Source: a virus. Taken from it: DNA of 64,000 nt. Below are positions 7,070 through 14,960 of this stretch, in pieces; within the stretch, counting starts at the first letter, position 1; each line of letters begins with the position of its first letter. The stretch spans positions 1-64,000 of the IMG/VR virus record IMGVR_UViG_3300040856_003054. The stretch is one strand, 5' to 3'. The position numbers and the translations under genes were made by a program. The notes under the pieces were generated by a model. It was not told where the DNA came from, made no database searches, and saw only the letters and a list, made by a program, of their open reading frames with translations.

Positions 7070-7387
7070 ATGCTCTCTACACAATATCGTTTGCGCCTTG
7101 AAGCAATCTGTGAAAGAATTGTTGCAGGCGAATCCGTAGAGTTAAGTGAAATGATTTGGGCAGAAAAACTTGCCAAAGCAAATCGTTCTGCAGCAACTAT
7201 TCTAAGACAAGCAAGACGCCGTGCATCTAATCCTAATATGCAGGAAGGTGGTCTAGATGACTTTATGAATGCGTTGGACCTTGGTGATCCTGATCCATCA
7301 AACCATAGAAGCAGATTTAATGGTGCTGATGATATCATTGATTTCTTTACAGGAGATAAACCAGAGGACTGGAGACAGAGAGATTAA
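7070..7387 (+). CDS. conserved cyanophage protein, 105 aa
   Basis: Start at 7070 rather than the upstream TTG: GGAG (7060-7063) is well placed for this ATG. Sequence begins MLSTQYRLRLEAICERI, has a basic helix (ILRQARRRAS) and ends DKPEDWRQRD. I recognise it as widely conserved in T4-like cyanophages but know no function. Late-promoter motif just upstream. Confidence 0.8.
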   Translation: MLSTQYRLRLEAICERIVAGESVELSEMIWAEKLAKANRSAATILRQARRRASNPNMQEGGLDDFMNALDLGDPDPSNHRSRFNGADDIIDFFTGDKPEDWRQRD

Positions 7388-7424
7388 GAAATAATAAAAT
7401 TGGTATAACGTTTTACAAACTTAC

Positions 7425-7453
7425 TTGCATAACTATATTGATAGGTCTATAAT
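7425..7453 (+). promoter_or_regulatory. sigma-70 promoter of the riboswitch operon
   Basis: TTGCAT (7425-7430), 17 nt, TATAAT (7448-7453). Transcription would start near 7460, exactly where the riboswitch begins. Confidence 0.75.
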
Positions 7454-7459
7454 GACCTT

Positions 7460-7552
7460 ACGTTCATCGGAGAAATCCGACGCAAGTAGGACGGCGGAAC
7501 GGAACGTTCATTCGCTATTTGCAAATAGCGAACGCAAACCGCCCAAAGGAAC
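7460..7552 (+). ncRNA. glutamine-II (downstream-peptide) riboswitch
   Basis: ACGTTC (7460-7465) pairs with GAACGT (7502-7507). Inside is hairpin TCGGA/TCCGA with GAAA loop (7467-7480), then the conserved GACGCAAGTAGG-type block (7479-7490). A perfect 22-nt palindromic hairpin (7511-7532) follows. GGCGG (7493-7497) can form a pseudoknot with CCGCC (7539-7543). This matches the layout of glnA/downstream-peptide RNAs, which bind L-glutamine and occur in marine cyanobacteria and phages upstream of very short genes. It lies between a sigma-70 promoter and a 45-codon gene. The family assignment is from recalled consensus, not a covariance search. Confidence 0.85.
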
Positions 7553-7586
7553 GGGAATTAAAACTCTCATTCTGGAGGAAACCCCA

Positions 7587-7724
7587 ATGTCTAAAGTAGT
7601 ATATCGTGGTGTTGAGTATGATACCCAGAAGCGTCTGGAGTATCAACAACAGATGATGCAACAACCCCAACAATACAACGAAAACTATCGTGGTGTTCGT
7701 TTTGTAAAGGAGGGTCATAAGTGA
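7587..7724 (+). CDS. DUF4278-type small protein, 45 aa
   Basis: Start at 7587 with GGAGG at 7574-7578; an in-frame extension upstream would run through the riboswitch and is rejected. Contains two copies of the DUF4278-like Y-R-G-V pattern (VVYRGVEY near residue 5, YRGVRF near 34) around a Gln/Met-rich linker. DUF4278 proteins are small cyanobacterial proteins. I recall, without being able to check, a link of some of them to nitrogen (PII) signalling, which would fit a glutamine switch. First gene of a four-gene micro-operon. Confidence 0.85.
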   Translation: MSKVVYRGVEYDTQKRLEYQQQMMQQPQQYNENYRGVRFVKEGHK

Positions 7725-7822
7725 TGAAGAAACTCAACGTGCTCCAACTCATTAAAGAGCAGAAGCAAAAAGAGAATCGTCGTTATCAAGCACTTCTAGC
7801 AAACGCAGGAGCAGGTAAGTGA
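7724..7822 (+). CDS. hypothetical peptide, 32 aa
   Basis: Start overlaps the previous stop (TGATG) and the reading frame ends by overlapping the next GTG, so it is translationally coupled on both sides. Basic amphipathic helix (LIKEQKQKENRRYQALL) with a Gly/Ala tail. No family recognised. Confidence 0.65.
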   Translation: MKKLNVLQLIKEQKQKENRRYQALLANAGAGK

Positions 7823-7905
7823 TTGCTACTATCGCGGCTATTATGGGCGCATCAACAGCATTCATTTATCTCATATATATTGAAGTTCTATTACTTAATA
7901 GGTAG
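7819..7905 (+). CDS. single-pass membrane peptide, 28 aa
   Basis: GTG start overlapping the previous stop (GTGA). Almost entirely hydrophobic (IATIAAIMGASTAFIYLIYIEVLLL), one transmembrane helix. Stop TAG overlaps the next GTG by 1 nt. Small but its coupling to both neighbours supports it. Confidence 0.5.
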   Translation: MIATIAAIMGASTAFIYLIYIEVLLLNR

Positions 7906-8060
7906 TGGAAAATTACCGTTATCACTATGATGATATGGACAAGGACAATAGAGGTCCCGCTTGTTATCTTTTAACATATCGTGGTTGTCGCTATTGGTCT
8001 TGTTATCGTATTCATCTAGTGGAATGGTTTGAGAAAATGTTTAATGTAGAGGGTTCTTGA
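7905..8060 (+). CDS. DUF4278-like small protein, 51 aa
   Basis: GTG start overlapping the previous TAG by 1 nt. Contains LLTYRGCRYW (about residues 22-31), the same Y-R-G core as the first gene of the operon, four Cys and many Tyr/Arg. The gene ends inside the terminator stem (8049-8076). Second DUF4278-like member under the same riboswitch. Confidence 0.7.
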   Translation: MENYRYHYDDMDKDNRGPACYLLTYRGCRYWSCYRIHLVEWFEKMFNVEGS

Positions 8061-8076
8061 CGAACCCTCTTTTTTT
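8049..8076 (+). terminator. terminator of the riboswitch operon
   Basis: GAGGGTTC (8049-8056), loop TTGAC, GAACCCTC (8062-8069), then T to 8076. The 5' arm codes the last residues of the 51-aa gene. Confidence 0.93.
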
Positions 8077-8085
8077 GTGTATAAT
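8057..8085 (+). promoter_or_regulatory. sigma-70 promoter overlapping the terminator
   Basis: TTGACG (8057-8062) is the terminator loop plus one base; 17 nt later TATAAT (8080-8085) follows the T-run. Both elements and spacing are near consensus. It would start RNA about 17 nt before the next gene. Confidence 0.7.
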
Positions 8086-8108
8086 TAGCTTTGTCAGCGT
8101 TCAATTTG

Positions 8109-8282
8109 ATGGATAGAGAAAAGCTTAAGCTAATTGTCAGAAACCTTGAATCTCTGGTAGAATGTCTAAAGTCAGAGATTTATTCTGATGTAGATTCGTA
8201 CAAACCAAACTATGAGGAAGTTGTTCCTTATCTTGCCGACTATGATGAAATCTTTGAGGATAGTGATTTAGATGACTATTGA
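8109..8282 (+). CDS. hypothetical acidic protein, 57 aa
   Basis: Start at ATG 8109. Helical N-terminus (MDREKLKLIVRNLESLVECL) and very acidic C-terminus (DYDEIFEDSDLDDY). Overlaps thyX by 11 nt. Unknown. Confidence 0.65.
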   Translation: MDREKLKLIVRNLESLVECLKSEIYSDVDSYKPNYEEVVPYLADYDEIFEDSDLDDY

Positions 8283-8994
8283 GAACTATACAGAATTTGA
8301 GTTTATGAAACCAGAAGTTAAACTCATCAGTGTTACACCCGATGCAGAGAAGCATATGGCTTACTGCGCAAGGGTGAGTAATCCTGCTAATCAAGAGAAT
8401 GAAAAGTTCTCTGGACTTCTTAAGTATTGTATCCAGCATCAACACTGGAGCATCTTTGAGCAAGCAACGATGACTGTAGAAATCAATACTACAAGAGGTA
8501 TTGCGGCTCAGATTTTGCGTCATAGGTCTTTCACATATCAAGAATTTTCACAACGATATGCTGATACCAATCTTCTAAACAAAACTATTCCTCTTCCTGA
8601 ATTGCGTCGTCAGGACGATAAGAATCGTCAGAATAGTATTGATGACATTCCTGCCTATTTGGCTCTGACACTAACAGAAGATATTCGCGTTCATTTTGAG
8701 AGCGCTCTGCGACTCTACAACCGACTTCTAGAGAAAGGTGTAGCAAAGGAGTGTGCAAGGTTTGTACTGCCTCTAGCGACCCCTACACGACTCTATATGA
8801 CCGGTTCTGTAAGGTCATGGATACACTACATCGATCTTCGCTCTGCACACGGGACTCAGAAGGAACACATGGAGATTGCAGAACTTGTTCGTTGTATCTT
8901 TACCTGTCAGTTTCCTGCGGTATCTGAAGCACTTGGTTGGACTCGTGAAGGGTGCTCTGAGTGTACTGACGCACCTTCTATTACTATCGAATAA
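8272..8994 (+). CDS. thyX: flavin-dependent thymidylate synthase
   Basis: 240 residues. Signature RHRSFTYQEFSQR (about 82-94) is the ThyX RHR-x7-S motif that binds FAD and dUMP; YCARVSNP near 31 and the C-terminal LRSAHGTQKEHMEIAELVR, with the second nucleotide-binding region, are also present. Converts dUMP to dTMP using methylene-tetrahydrofolate and FADH2, supporting phage DNA synthesis. An alternative start at 8305 (MKPEVKLISV) is plausible; the first gives an 11-nt overlap with the gene before. Confidence 0.96.
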   Translation: MTIENYTEFEFMKPEVKLISVTPDAEKHMAYCARVSNPANQENEKFSGLLKYCIQHQHWSIFEQATMTVEINTTRGIAAQILRHRSFTYQEFSQRYADTNLLNKTIPLPELRRQDDKNRQNSIDDIPAYLALTLTEDIRVHFESALRLYNRLLEKGVAKECARFVLPLATPTRLYMTGSVRSWIHYIDLRSAHGTQKEHMEIAELVRCIFTCQFPAVSEALGWTREGCSECTDAPSITIE

Positions 8995-9022
8995 ATATCT
9001 GCATATAGAATGGAGGTTTAAA

Positions 9023-9271
9023 TTGCCCACGTATCCTGTAGTTAATAAAGCAACTGGTGAACAGAAAGAAGTTAAAATGAGTGTCCTTGATTGGGATCAA
9101 TGGAAACAAGACAATCCACAATGGGAAAGAGATTGGTCTGATCCATCAACTTGTCCTTCATCCGCAGAAGTCGGTGAAGTTTATGACCGACTTCGTAAAA
9201 CTCATCCAGGTTGGAATGATGTTCTTCATAAAGCATCAAAAGCACCCGGTTCAAAAGTAAAACCAGTTTGA
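9023..9271 (+). CDS. FmdB-like small conserved cyanophage protein, 82 aa
   Basis: TTG start chosen because GGAGG (9012-9016) sits 6 nt upstream and the product begins MPTYPVVNKATGE, the N-terminus typical of FmdB-like phage proteins. Continues with VKMSVLDWDQWKQDNPQW and ends PGWNDVLHKASK. It lacks the CxxC zinc pair of genuine FmdB regulators. An ATAAATA motif lies upstream (about 8992). Function unknown. Confidence 0.75.
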   Translation: MPTYPVVNKATGEQKEVKMSVLDWDQWKQDNPQWERDWSDPSTCPSSAEVGEVYDRLRKTHPGWNDVLHKASKAPGSKVKPV

Positions 9272-9277
9272 TAAATT

Positions 9278-10036
9278 ATGCCCTCTAAGAAAAGAAACAC
9301 TCCTCAAAATCCTGTTCCTTTTGGAATGAGTAATCGTCAGATGAAGAGGAAGAAGCCAATTAATCTTGACTTGATGAGGACAGTTGAACCTCTGACAGAT
9401 AACCAAGAATTGCTATTCAAATCTTATAAGAAAGATCAGAATATCGTTGCATATGGTGCCGCTGGTACAGGTAAAACTTTCATCACTCTTTACAATGCAC
9501 TAAGAGATGTACTTGACGAAAAATCTCCTTACGAAAAAATTTATATTGTAAGGTCTCTTGTTGCAACTCGTGAGATTGGTTTTCTTCCTGGAGACCATGA
9601 GGATAAGTCCTCTCTTTATCAGATTCCATATAAGAATATGGTAAAGTATATGTTTGAGATGCCTGATGACTCTGCATTTGAGATGCTTTATGGTAATCTT
9701 AAAACTCAGGGAACAATTAGTTTTTGGAGTACTTCTTTCATTCGTGGTACAACTCTTGACAATTGCATTATTATTGTCGATGAGTTTCAGAATCTAAATT
9801 TCCACGAACTTGATTCTATTATCACTCGTGTTGGTGAAGATTCTAAGATTATGTTCTGTGGTGACGCGACACAATCTGACCTAGTGAAAACCGCAGAAAA
9901 GAATGGTATTATTGATTTTATGCGAATTCTAAATGTTATGCCCTCCGTGGATGTAATTGAATTTGGTGTTGATGATATTGTTCGTTCAGGTCTCTGTAAG
10001 GAATATCTAATTGCAAAATCGGAATTGAATCTATGA
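9278..10036 (+). CDS. phoH: PhoH-like P-loop ATPase
   Basis: 252 residues. Walker A GAAGTGKT (about residues 60-67), Walker B IIIVDEFQN (about 166-174), then FCGDATQSDL, all typical of PhoH. A phosphate-regulon gene in bacteria and one of the most common cyanophage genes; its role in phages is unknown (possibly RNA helicase or phosphate-stress response). No pho box was recognised upstream. Overlaps the next start by 4 nt. Confidence 0.95.
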   Translation: MPSKKRNTPQNPVPFGMSNRQMKRKKPINLDLMRTVEPLTDNQELLFKSYKKDQNIVAYGAAGTGKTFITLYNALRDVLDEKSPYEKIYIVRSLVATREIGFLPGDHEDKSSLYQIPYKNMVKYMFEMPDDSAFEMLYGNLKTQGTISFWSTSFIRGTTLDNCIIIVDEFQNLNFHELDSIITRVGEDSKIMFCGDATQSDLVKTAEKNGIIDFMRILNVMPSVDVIEFGVDDIVRSGLCKEYLIAKSELNL

Positions 10037-10713
10037 CATTTGTTCATCATAATTTTTTAGGTGATATTGAACTAGAATGTAAAACAACAGAAAGCATCCG
10101 TCTCTATAACATTCCTAATGGAGATTGGGTGCCTTCTATTACTTCAGTTACTTCATTTTACAATCGTCAGATTTTTGTAAAGTGGAGAGAAAGAGTAGGA
10201 CTTGAAGAAGCAAATCGTATTACAAAAAGAGCAACAGCAAGAGGAACTGATTTTCACCAGGTATGTCAGGACTATCTTGAAAATAAAGAGTTGAACTGGG
10301 ATGATTATCAACTCCTGACAAAACACATGTTTCATCATGCAAAACCATATCTCGATAAGATAAATAATATTCATGCAATTGAAAGAACTCTTTATTCAGA
10401 ATATCTTGGACTAGCAGGTAGAGTAGATTGCATTGCAGAATACGAAGGTGAACTTGCTGTTATTGACTTTAAGACATCAGAAAAAATTAAACCAGAAGCA
10501 TGGATTGAAAATTACTTTGTTCAAGAAACATTCTATGCAGCTGCATATTATGAACTGACTGGTAAGGTAGTTAAAAAACTCATCACATTAATGGTTACTC
10601 CAGGTGGAGAAGTCAAAGTATTTGACAAAAGAAACAAAGACGACTATATTAGATTATTAGTTCGTTATATCAAAGAATTTGTACATCACAATACTGGGTC
10701 AAATGGAGAATGA
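10033..10713 (+). CDS. PD-(D/E)XK exonuclease (RecB/Cas4-like)
   Basis: 226 residues. Catalytic core GLAGRVDCIAEYEGELAVIDFKTS (about 119-142 region; key residues Asp in RVD, Asp and Lys in IDFKT) followed by Q and Y in FVQETFYAAAYY, the RecB-type arrangement. T4-like cyanophages regularly carry this exonuclease near phoH. Probable role: host DNA breakdown or recombination end processing. Confidence 0.88.
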   Translation: MTFVHHNFLGDIELECKTTESIRLYNIPNGDWVPSITSVTSFYNRQIFVKWRERVGLEEANRITKRATARGTDFHQVCQDYLENKELNWDDYQLLTKHMFHHAKPYLDKINNIHAIERTLYSEYLGLAGRVDCIAEYEGELAVIDFKTSEKIKPEAWIENYFVQETFYAAAYYELTGKVVKKLITLMVTPGGEVKVFDKRNKDDYIRLLVRYIKEFVHHNTGSNGE

Positions 10714-10960
10714 GTTAGAGAAAGTACTTGAAAGTAAATTCTTTTGTCCTTCCAGGTTTGCACAAGAGATTGAATCTTTAGTACAAACAAATGAAGATAT
10801 GAACTACATCGATGCGATTGTTCATTTCTGTGAAAAGAACAACATCGATGTAGAATCTGTTCCTAAACTTATTTCAAAACCACTGAAGGAAAAGATTAAA
10901 TATGAGGCAATGGAACTTAACTTTCTAAAGAAAACTTCCCGTGCTAAATTGATTTTTTAA
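10703..10960 (+). CDS. 33: late transcription coactivator gp33
   Basis: 85 residues from ATG 10703 (overlaps the exonuclease by 11 nt). Resembles cyanophage gp33: SRFAQEIESLV, YIDAIVHFCEKNNIDVESVPKLI, KPLKEKIKYEAMELNFLKK. In T4, gp33 bridges RNA polymerase and the sliding clamp to activate TATAAATA late promoters, which fits the many such motifs in this window. Followed directly by gp59, the usual cyanophage order. Confidence 0.8.
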   Translation: MENELEKVLESKFFCPSRFAQEIESLVQTNEDMNYIDAIVHFCEKNNIDVESVPKLISKPLKEKIKYEAMELNFLKKTSRAKLIF

Positions 10961-11557
10961 ATGATGCCAGTAGATGCTTATAGACAGTATCTTGCACTGA
11001 AGAATCACTTTACTAAAGATAGTTACGATTATCATAAGTATTGTGGTAAGAGTCGTGCTACAGTCCAATCTTTCTACAAACGGAAAGATAGATTCTGGTT
11101 CGAAAAAGTAGCAAGACAAAAATCAGATCAAGAGATTGTTGAATTCTTTGTTGCAAATTTTGTATCCTGTCCCGATCCAGAAACACTCTGGATTGGCGAA
11201 ATGATTAAAGAAGGAGAGGAGAGATACACGAACTGGAAGAGAAAGGTTCAATCGCTCTCTTATGTTTTTAAAGAAGAATCAGAGGAACTCTTCGGTCAAA
11301 CTAAAGTAGACGAAGTATTTCAGTGTTCAAAAGGTCATCCTTTGATTCTTAAAAAGTTCCTGAGCGGTAAAATTAGCTTGGAAACTATGGTCATTTACAA
11401 TAGAATATTCCTGTTCGGGAATGACTATGACCAAAAATTACAAGACCCGGTGTGGCAAACCGTCAGTCGTAAAATTAGAAAGTACAATCCTTTTCTAAAT
11501 ATTGATGTATTCCGTTATCGTAAAATTCTAAAAGAAATTATTCTAGGAGATGCATGA
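10961..11557 (+). CDS. 59: helicase loader gp59
   Basis: 198 residues, close to T4 gp59 (217). Matches the cyanophage form: AYRQYLALKNHFTKDSYDYHKYCGKSRA, FYKRKDRFWFEKVARQ, FVANFVSCPDPETLWIGE, and NPFLNIDVFRYRK near the C-terminus. Loads gp41 helicase onto gp32-coated forks. An alternative start is the next codon (ATG 10964). Basic overall, as expected for a fork-DNA binder. Confidence 0.9.
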   Translation: MMPVDAYRQYLALKNHFTKDSYDYHKYCGKSRATVQSFYKRKDRFWFEKVARQKSDQEIVEFFVANFVSCPDPETLWIGEMIKEGEERYTNWKRKVQSLSYVFKEESEELFGQTKVDEVFQCSKGHPLILKKFLSGKISLETMVIYNRIFLFGNDYDQKLQDPVWQTVSRKIRKYNPFLNIDVFRYRKILKEIILGDA

Positions 11558-11898
11558 GTTTCTTTAAATCTGAAGTCGTCCGTGCAGAGATGACTGAAAT
11601 CTCAGAAATGCAAGAACAAATTTATAAAAATGTTTTTGATTTTCCTCGTATGACTAAAGAGGAAAAGATGTTTCATGTAAATCTTCTTGGACAACTTTTA
11701 GAAAAACAAAAAGTGCTTTATACTCGCCTGAGTTTATCAGATGATCCTGAAGCACAAGAAATGAAAAAACGTATTGCTGAATCAGCGTCAATGATGGGTC
11801 TTCCATCAAACGTTGATATGAATGTGATTTTTAACAACATGAGCAAGATGCTTGAAGCAATGCGCGAAAGGATTGACGAAACAGGTTCAGACCTGTAG
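11554..11898 (+). CDS. DUF1825 family protein
   Basis: 114 residues, helical, beginning MSFFKSEVVRAEMTEISEMQEQIY, a recognisable DUF1825 protein shared by cyanobacteria and their phages. Overlaps gp59 by 4 nt. Ends AMRERIDETGSDL. Function unknown; its constant position between gp59 and gp32 suggests a link to replication, which is inference. Confidence 0.85.
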   Translation: MSFFKSEVVRAEMTEISEMQEQIYKNVFDFPRMTKEEKMFHVNLLGQLLEKQKVLYTRLSLSDDPEAQEMKKRIAESASMMGLPSNVDMNVIFNNMSKMLEAMRERIDETGSDL

Positions 11899-11948
11899 AA
11901 TAACGAGGTACACACAAGCCAAATCCGTACAAATACGAGGTAATCCGA

Positions 11949-12893
11949 ATGTCTTTTAACGATCTTAAAAAGCAATCTTCTCTTGGTTCGCTCACTGCAA
12001 AACTGGTAAAAGAAGTAGAGAAGATGAGTACAACTTCTGGTAGCGCAGATGAGCGTCTCTGGAAACCTGAAATGGACAAAACTGGTAACGGTTTTGCAGT
12101 GATTCGCTTCCTTCCTGCACCAGAAGGTGAAGAACTTCCCTGGGCAAAACTCTATACTCATGCCTTCCAAGGTCCTGGTGGTTGGTACATTGAAAACTCT
12201 CTGACCACTCTTGGTCAGAAAGATCCTGTGTCCGAGCACAACCGCGAACTCTGGAATAGTGGTCATGATGCAGACAAAGAAACTGTTCGTAAGCAGAAGC
12301 GTAAACTGTCTTACTACTCTAACATCTATGTTGTAAAGGATCCCACTAATCCTCAAAACGAAGGTAAGGTTTTCCTGTTCAAGTATGGTAAGAAGATCTT
12401 TGATAAGATCATGGAAGCAATGCAACCTGAGTTTGAGGATGAAACTCCTATTAATCCTTTTGACTTCTGGCAGGGTGCTAACTTTAAACTCAAAATCGTA
12501 AAGAAAGATGGGTATTGGAACTACGACAAGTCAGAATTTGACCGCGTTGCACCACTCCTGGATGATGATGATGCTCTTGAAGCCGTCTGGAAGAAGCAAT
12601 ACTCGCTCGCAGCGGTAACTGCTCCAGATCAATTCAAGTCCTATGAAGATCTTGAGAAGCGTCTGAAAATGGTTCTAGGTCAGAAGAGTGCTCGTGCTGC
12701 AGTTCAGGAGCAAGAGGAACAGTATGAATCCTATGTTCAAACTCCTTCTAAAGAAGAGAATGTGATTGCTGAACTGGAACAATCCTTTGCTCGCTCTAAG
12801 TCACCTTCACCTTCACTTCCTGTAGTCAACAAGCAAGTTGATGAAGATGAAGATGACGCACTCTCATACTTTCAACGTCTAGCAGAAGAGTGA
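11949..12893 (+). CDS. 32: single-stranded DNA-binding protein gp32
   Basis: 314 residues (T4 gp32 301). The N-terminal basic LKKQSSLGSL segment corresponds to the cooperativity domain, the core follows (ADERLWKPEMDKTGNGFAVIRFLP, LPWAKLYTHAF, KRKLSYYSNIYVVKDP, GKVFLFKYGKKIFDKI), and an acidic tail ends in DEDEDDALSYFQRLAEE. No cysteine occurs in the whole protein, so the T4 Zn site is absent. Two copies of ACGAGGTA (11903, 11934) precede the gene. Terminates against the minus-strand gp53. Confidence 0.93.
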   Translation: MSFNDLKKQSSLGSLTAKLVKEVEKMSTTSGSADERLWKPEMDKTGNGFAVIRFLPAPEGEELPWAKLYTHAFQGPGGWYIENSLTTLGQKDPVSEHNRELWNSGHDADKETVRKQKRKLSYYSNIYVVKDPTNPQNEGKVFLFKYGKKIFDKIMEAMQPEFEDETPINPFDFWQGANFKLKIVKKDGYWNYDKSEFDRVAPLLDDDDALEAVWKKQYSLAAVTAPDQFKSYEDLEKRLKMVLGQKSARAAVQEQEEQYESYVQTPSKEENVIAELEQSFARSKSPSPSLPVVNKQVDEDEDDALSYFQRLAEE

Positions 12894-13565
12894 TTATTGG
12901 AATAATCTAATATTATCTCCTCTCTTCAAGGTAGCATTCACATATTGAGTGCTACCTTTTTTATATGGCATAATATCTTCTAGGTCATTGAAGATAACAT
13001 TTAGATATGTTGGTTTCAGAATGAATATGTTTCTCTTATTATCTTGAATTTTTTCTTCATAATCATAGTTAGTTACTTCAACAGTAATGTTTGTATTGGA
13101 TACTGTCTGACCAGTGTTTGAATCGAAGTAAGAGATGCTATAGTCAGATGGAACAGTGAGACCTGCAGGAACTACTATAGCACCATCAGATGTTTTGACC
13201 TGAATAGTTTCATAGTGATGAACTTGATTTAGAACTTCCTCTGAACCATACTTATCAATTAAGTAATTGTAGAATGCTTGTTGACTTAATGGCCATTCTG
13301 TTTGAACATTGATAATGTTATTGGAAAGTAAAATAATCCAATCTAGTGTTGAATCATTATAGAACTTATATGCAACACTATCTGGTCTTTCATTGCCAAG
13401 AATAGAATACTTGGTAAAGAAACTTAAATCAGAAAAAATATCATCACGAAGTTTTGCTCTCTTGAAAAGATTTTTTACTTCTGTGTAGTTTGATATAGTT
13501 TGATCTCCTGTAGACCTATCAACATATTGGAAGTTAGGAACTTGTCTGAAATAAGGTTTTGTCAT
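12894..13565 (-). CDS. 53: baseplate wedge subunit gp53
   Basis: 223 residues from the ATG at 13565 (T4 gp53 196). Typical start MTKPYFRQVPNFQYVDRSTGDQ and block YKFYNDSTLDWIILLSNNI. The C-terminal PTYLNVIFNDLEDIMPYKK is also conserved. Part of the baseplate wedge. Its start lies within a few bases of the gp48 stop, and its stop abuts the gp32 stop. First of four minus-strand structural genes. Confidence 0.88.
   Translation of the reverse strand: MTKPYFRQVPNFQYVDRSTGDQTISNYTEVKNLFKRAKLRDDIFSDLSFFTKYSILGNERPDSVAYKFYNDSTLDWIILLSNNIINVQTEWPLSQQAFYNYLIDKYGSEEVLNQVHHYETIQVKTSDGAIVVPAGLTVPSDYSISYFDSNTGQTVSNTNITVEVTNYDYEEKIQDNKRNIFILKPTYLNVIFNDLEDIMPYKKGSTQYVNATLKRGDNIRLFQ
12928..12962 (+). terminator. 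gp32 terminator, inside the 3' end of gp53
   Basis: AAGGTAGCA (12928-12936), 13-nt loop, TGCTACCTT (12950-12958), T to 12962. On the minus strand the same bases code the C-terminus of gp53, so the two convergent genes share the sequence. Confidence 0.8.
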
Positions 13566-13566
13566 C

Positions 13567-14892
13567 TTAGTAATCCATTGTTTCTGACTCAAGATCTTGA
13601 GAAATATCTTCATTGTATATTGGTTCTAGTTCATCAAACTGCATGTCAACTGTATATGATGTCATTGAACCATCTTGATATGTCATATAACTTCCGTCTG
13701 GTGCATAGTTTACATTAAATCCAGTTAATGCACATGGTTTTAATTTATTTAAGAAAGGGTGATCACCTCCACCATTGTAGATATATCTTATCTGATAAAC
13801 CGCAGGAACTCCTAAAAATAGAGATCCTGCGGTTTTTCTTGGAGCCATTGTTTTCTTTAATACTTTAATTATTCTTCTTATCTCTTTTGCTTCTTCTTCA
13901 TCTCTAGGTGTGAATGTATAGTTGTATCTAAAACTTCTAAGTTTTGGTCCTTGGAAAAGAAGTTCTAGATTTGGATTAAGAACTATACCAGATCTACCAA
14001 GAAAATTTGCACTAACTGCTTGACCAGCAAAATAAATTGCAGCAGCATTTGCTAGTTGTGAATCATTTAAAACTGTTTGGGCCGCATTGATTATATTTGA
14101 AGCTGCTTCTCTCATTCCAGAAAGTGGATTTGATGCAATGGCATTAATTGAATTTGCAGCTGCTTGTCCAAATGCCATTTGAATAGGATTTAGTTCATCG
14201 GAACCCCATCCAATAGAATTGGTTTCTGATATACTTGTGGACATTGGAAGATAAATGGTTGGATATGATCTAGTATCTTTTATCCTTTCAGTAACAGATG
14301 GTACTTGAGTTGTTGGATCACGACCGATATTAAAACCTGCAACATATTCTACAGGTTGAATTTGCATATAATCATATTGCTCAGAACTTTGATTAAGAGG
14401 ATATCTCAATAGTGGTTTAGTATCTGAATAAAATCCTTGTTTTTCTGTTATTTTTGTAAGTTCTTCTGCAGAGAAAGGAACAACAGTTGCACCACTTGGA
14501 TCTGTTCCAACTTGTGGAGGAACTCCATCCTGTATAGGTTGCGGTGTTGATGCTAAGTTGGTTCCTAAAATTTCATTTACTTTTACATTTCCAGAATCAT
14601 TTGGTTCTCCAATACCTCTTCTAAGAACTGGAATTGCTTGTTCTGTTATAATTTTATTTTTGTTTGATGAGATGAATTGAATTTCTTCTCTACTAGCATT
14701 TCCTGTATTATTAAAGTTTCCTTTTTTAGGTATTTCTCCTATGTTTGTGATTTGATTATCTTTTGTTTTTCTAAAAATAGTTGTTATTCCAGTATCAGTT
14801 ACTGTAACATAGTAACCACTTACATTTTTGACAGAATTGTTTGGAATATTTAACGGAAAATATTGTGGATTTGCGTCTTGATAAGTAACCAT
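13567..14892 (-). CDS. 48: baseplate tail-tube cap gp48
   Basis: 441 residues (T4 gp48 364). Central and C-terminal parts carry the tube-cap features: SVTERIKDTRSYPTIYLPMS, FQGPKLRSFRYNYTFTPRDEEEAKEIRRIIK, MAPRKTAGSLFLGVPAVYQIRYIYNGG. GGAGGATTTCTG precedes the start. Caps the baseplate and initiates the tail tube with gp54. A late-promoter match (CTAAATAAATA on the minus strand, about 14961-14975) lies upstream. Confidence 0.88.
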   Translation of the reverse strand: MVTYQDANPQYFPLNIPNNSVKNVSGYYVTVTDTGITTIFRKTKDNQITNIGEIPKKGNFNNTGNASREEIQFISSNKNKIITEQAIPVLRRGIGEPNDSGNVKVNEILGTNLASTPQPIQDGVPPQVGTDPSGATVVPFSAEELTKITEKQGFYSDTKPLLRYPLNQSSEQYDYMQIQPVEYVAGFNIGRDPTTQVPSVTERIKDTRSYPTIYLPMSTSISETNSIGWGSDELNPIQMAFGQAAANSINAIASNPLSGMREAASNIINAAQTVLNDSQLANAAAIYFAGQAVSANFLGRSGIVLNPNLELLFQGPKLRSFRYNYTFTPRDEEEAKEIRRIIKVLKKTMAPRKTAGSLFLGVPAVYQIRYIYNGGGDHPFLNKLKPCALTGFNVNYAPDGSYMTYQDGSMTSYTVDMQFDELEPIYNEDISQDLESETMDY

Positions 14893-14960
14893 CAGAAATC
14901 CTCCTTAACTACAAGAGGATTGAGTATCTCAATTTTTTGTAGAGTATGAGACATTTATAG

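Noticed and set aside
7425-7724. 99-codon reading frame starting in the promoter
   Set aside because: Its first 54 codons cover promoter and riboswitch; GGAGG and ATG 7587 define the real start.
8876-9271. Longer frame overlapping thyX
   Set aside because: Overlaps 119 nt of thyX out of frame; TTG 9023 with GGAGG gives the family-typical MPTYPV start.
11718-12425. 235-codon minus-strand ORF across DUF1825 and gp32
   Set aside because: Shadow of two strong plus-strand genes; composition odd and no start context.
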